Positions 62,168-64,000 of a DNA stretch of 64,000 bases are shown in pieces. The position numbers and the translations under genes are program-made. This DNA comes from Chryseobacterium sp. FH1. GTDB taxonomy: Bacteria > Bacteroidota > Bacteroidia > Flavobacteriales > Weeksellaceae. The stretch is from positions 1-64,000 of the forward strand of contig NZ_JPLZ01000005.1 of assembly GCF_000735135.1 (NCBI RefSeq), given 5' to 3'. Numbering within the stretch: position 1 is the first letter of the stretch; each line of letters starts with the position of its first letter. The notes under the pieces are model-generated. The model was given only the letters and a program-made list of their open reading frames with translations. It made no database searches and was not told where the DNA came from.

Positions 62168-63091
62168 TTATTTCCTCACAAAAATCATCCTGTCATTCCC
62201 AGAAATGTCTTTCAAAAGCTCAACTTCCGAAAAACCTTCTTGATACAATTCCAACGTTTCGGGTCCCAATTTCTGATTGATTTCTAAGAAAATCATTCCA
62301 TTTTCTGAAAGATGAATAAGGGAATCTTCTGCAATTTTCCGATAAAAAATCAAAGCATCAGAAGTAGGAGAGAAGAGCGCCAAATTCGGTTCAAAATCTT
62401 TCACAGATTCTTCAATTTCAACATTTTCCTCAATTCCAATATAGGGCGGATTGCTGATGATAATGTCAAAAACTTCCTGGTCAGTCTGGGCAGGGTAGAA
62501 GACTTCTTTCAAATAATCTTTCTGAATAAATTGGATTTTGGTTTTATGAAACTCTGCATTTTTCTTTGCCACCTCCAAAGCATCTTCCGAAATATCAATG
62601 GCAGAAACTTCCGCATCCGGAAAATGTTTCTTCAAAATAATCGGAATAATCCCGCTTCCCGTTCCAATGTCAAGGATTCTTGTTGGAGCGTGATAGGGTT
62701 GCAGAATTGTGGAGTTGTCAGTCTGAGCGGAGTCGAAGACTTGATTCTTTTCACCTTTTTCTTTGATTTTCCTAATCGCTAATTCCAGCAGCTCCTCCGT
62801 TTCAGGTCTTGGAATCAAAACGTGTTCACTGATGAAGAATCTCATTCCATAAAATTCTGTTTCTCCTAAAATCTGTTGGAAAGGTTTACCTGTTTTCAGT
62901 TCAGCAATGGCTTCTGAAAATTGCTTTGAAGCAATTTCTGATACTTCTTTTTCAAGATTGATTCTTAGTTCAACTTTATTCAATTCCAGATGATGTTCAC
63001 AAAAAATGGAAAACAATTCCTCGATTTCTGATTTTGAATAAAGTTCAGAAATTTCATTTTGAAAAAGAGTTTTAAGTTCGGAAATTGTCAT
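62168..63091 (-). CDS. prmC: Release factor glutamine methyltransferase, with repeat-derived inserts
   Basis: PrmC methylates the GGQ glutamine of release factors 1 and 2. The 307-residue product has the N-terminal helical domain, FISEHVLIPRPETEELLELAI, the SAM loop ILDIGTGSGIIPI (139-151) and the catalytic SNPPY (213-217). It is about 30 residues longer than E. coli PrmC. Two inserts account for most of this: VFDSAQTDN (about 118-126) before the SAM loop, and VFYPAQTDQ (about 197-205) before SNPPY. Their DNA (62716-62738, and a diverged copy at about 62480-62506) matches the REP-like repeat arms of this genome. The frame stays open and all catalytic motifs are intact. Confidence 0.92.
   Translation of the reverse strand: MTISELKTLFQNEISELYSKSEIEELFSIFCEHHLELNKVELRINLEKEVSEIASKQFSEAIAELKTGKPFQQILGETEFYGMRFFISEHVLIPRPETEELLELAIRKIKEKGEKNQVFDSAQTDNSTILQPYHAPTRILDIGTGSGIIPIILKKHFPDAEVSAIDISEDALEVAKKNAEFHKTKIQFIQKDYLKEVFYPAQTDQEVFDIIISNPPYIGIEENVEIEESVKDFEPNLALFSPTSDALIFYRKIAEDSLIHLSENGMIFLEINQKLGPETLELYQEGFSEVELLKDISGNDRMIFVRK
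62480..62506. repeat. Diverged REP-like arm inside prmC (second insert)
   Basis: GGTCAGTCTGGGCAGGGTAG followed by AAGACTT resembles the repeat arm GTCAGTCTGAGCGGAGTCGA with a few changes. It is in the same orientation and reading frame as the first insert, giving the similar peptide FYPAQTD. Confidence 0.5.
62716..62738. repeat. REP-like arm inside prmC (first insert)
   Basis: The 23 bases are identical to the right arm of the palindrome at 39117-39139. Read on the minus strand in frame they encode FDSAQTD. Confidence 0.82.
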
Positions 63092-63141
63092 ATGCTAAAT
63101 TTGACAAATCAGCAAGATCAGCGTGATTTATAATTCAATAA

Positions 63142-63903
63142 TTATCTCGTAAAAACCAAATTGGTTTCGGTCGACAATTTTTCATCAAACAAATAATTCT
63201 CGTAATTGAAAGCTTTAATTTCATCCAAAGTTTTCACTTGTTTCTCGGCGCAGAAACGCAAAACCAATCCACGAGCGTGTTTCGTGTAAACCACAATGGT
63301 TTTCAATTTTCCATCTGGCTGTATTTGCTTGAATTCAAAATCGATGACTTTCGCCTTCAACGCCTTTTTGTCGATGACTTTGAAATATTCTGTACTCGCG
63401 AGATTGATGAGCAATTCTCCTTTTTTCAATTCAGAATTCAGTTGTTCCGTCACTTTCTCGGTCCAGAATTCATAGATGTTTTTATAAGAATCAAATTTGA
63501 ATGGTCGTCCCATTTCCAAACGGTACAGCATCACTTTATCGGACGGCTTCAATAATCCATAAAGTCCGGACAAGATCCTGTAATTTTTCTGAAGATAATC
63601 TACCGCGTTTTTATCTAAAGTTTTCGCATCCAAACCTCGGTAAACTTCGCCTGTGAAAGCAAACATTGCCGGCGCTGAATTTTTTGCCGTAGGTTTTGCG
63701 CTCCATTTCTGATTGCGTTCCCAGTTTTCATCAGCCAATTTGGTAGAGATTTCCATCAATTCAGAAAGATATTTTGGTGATTTCTCTTTCAAATGGGATT
63801 GGATAAATTCAGAATCCTTGATGAATTTCGGAGTTGTAGATTTCAAAAATTCCGTCGAATTTTCTATGTTCATCAATTTTGCTGGAGAAGTAACGAATTT
63901 CAT
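63142..63903 (-). CDS. yaaA: Peroxide stress protein YaaA (DUF328)
   Basis: YaaA lowers free intracellular iron under hydrogen peroxide stress in E. coli. The 253-residue product shows the family blocks FVTSPAKLMN at the start, SELMEISTKLADENWERNQKW, AMFAFTGEVYRGLDA, LSGLYGLLKPSDKVMLYRLEMG, WTEKVTEQLN, INLASTEYFKVID and VYTKHARGLVLRFCAE. The frame is open 11 codons further upstream, but MKFVTSPAKL is the normal start (ATG 63903). It lies 50 bases upstream of prmC on the same strand and may share its transcript. Confidence 0.92.
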   Translation of the reverse strand: MKFVTSPAKLMNIENSTEFLKSTTPKFIKDSEFIQSHLKEKSPKYLSELMEISTKLADENWERNQKWSAKPTAKNSAPAMFAFTGEVYRGLDAKTLDKNAVDYLQKNYRILSGLYGLLKPSDKVMLYRLEMGRPFKFDSYKNIYEFWTEKVTEQLNSELKKGELLINLASTEYFKVIDKKALKAKVIDFEFKQIQPDGKLKTIVVYTKHARGLVLRFCAEKQVKTLDEIKAFNYENYLFDEKLSTETNLVFTR

Positions 63904-63974
63904 TGAATGGTTTAAAGTTAATGGTTTAATGTTCAAAGTGTTTAACTCAAAACTTTGAACTTGGAACTAATATT

Positions 63975-63995
63975 TGTCAGTCTGAGGCTCTCGAA
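63975..63995 (+). repeat. REP-like repeat arm at the window edge
   Basis: TGTCAGTCTGAGGCTCTCGA is the CTGAGG/CTCGAA variant also seen at 13735-13756; its partner arm, if any, lies beyond the window. Confidence 0.5.
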
Positions 63996-64000
63996 TATCT

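Overview
The window is a chromosomal segment of a low-GC member of the Bacteroidota, class Flavobacteriia, most likely the Weeksellaceae (Chryseobacterium/Epilithonimonas group). The evidence is an lpxC-fabZ gene fusion, a type IX secretion C-terminal sorting domain, a PafA-type phosphatase, two TonB-dependent receptors, genes without Shine-Dalgarno sequences, and many copies of the Bacteroidetes -7 promoter box TAnnTTTG. Most genes are housekeeping. There is no prophage, CRISPR array or intact insertion sequence.

Layout. 1-276 is the 3' end of an IS110-type transposase. 0.6-8.8 kb: lysS, then the glutamate synthase pair gltB-gltD. 8.9-14.7 kb: an unknown secreted protein, gyrB, a DUF3298-type lipoprotein paired with a DUF6526-type membrane protein, and a lipid kinase. 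14.7-15.8 kb: a lone AbiTii-SEFIR protein, the best candidate for an undescribed immune effector. 16-23.3 kb: an HD phosphohydrolase, then lpxD, lpxC/fabZ, lpxA, efp, a second lpxD-like gene and sucD. 23.3-29.7 kb: a small barrel protein, recA, an MpaB-type oxygenase, gap, pfkA and mdh. 29.7-32.2 kb: a redox/regulatory cluster of RidA, a Crp/Fnr regulator, a thioredoxin-reductase-like flavoprotein and a Fur-type regulator. 32.2-41 kb: TPR protein, DUF4256 protein, TonB receptor, pafA, TIGR02757 protein, polysaccharide deacetylase, YceI lipoprotein. 41-45 kb: higBA toxin-antitoxin and uvrA. 45-49.5 kb: TonB receptor, prmA, GNAT, amidase. 49.6-50.3 kb: tRNA-Ser, tRNA-Pro, tRNA-Arg, then a GIY-YIG gene that ends inside a broken tRNA copy. 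50.3-64 kb: mtgA, a Gcr-family membrane protein, a DciA-like protein, ychF, a T9SS cargo protein, parE, an orphan membrane gene, parC, rhomboid, a repeat-rich gap, prmC and yaaA.

The genes form recognisable modules: lipid A assembly (lpxD, lpxC/fabZ, lpxA, lpxD-like), ammonia assimilation (gltBD), central carbon metabolism (gap, pfkA, mdh, sucD), DNA topology and repair (gyrB, parE, parC, recA, uvrA), and cell envelope (mtgA, amidase, deacetylase). The most notable non-coding signals are: a 12-bp palindromic core that sits at exactly the same distance from the -7 box of both ridA and yceI; REP-like palindromes scattered between genes and apparently exapted twice into the prmC reading frame; a tandem non-coding duplication at 61.6-62.1 kb; and a pair of inverted consensus DnaA boxes next to higA. 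All family assignments come from reading motifs by eye; no database search was run.
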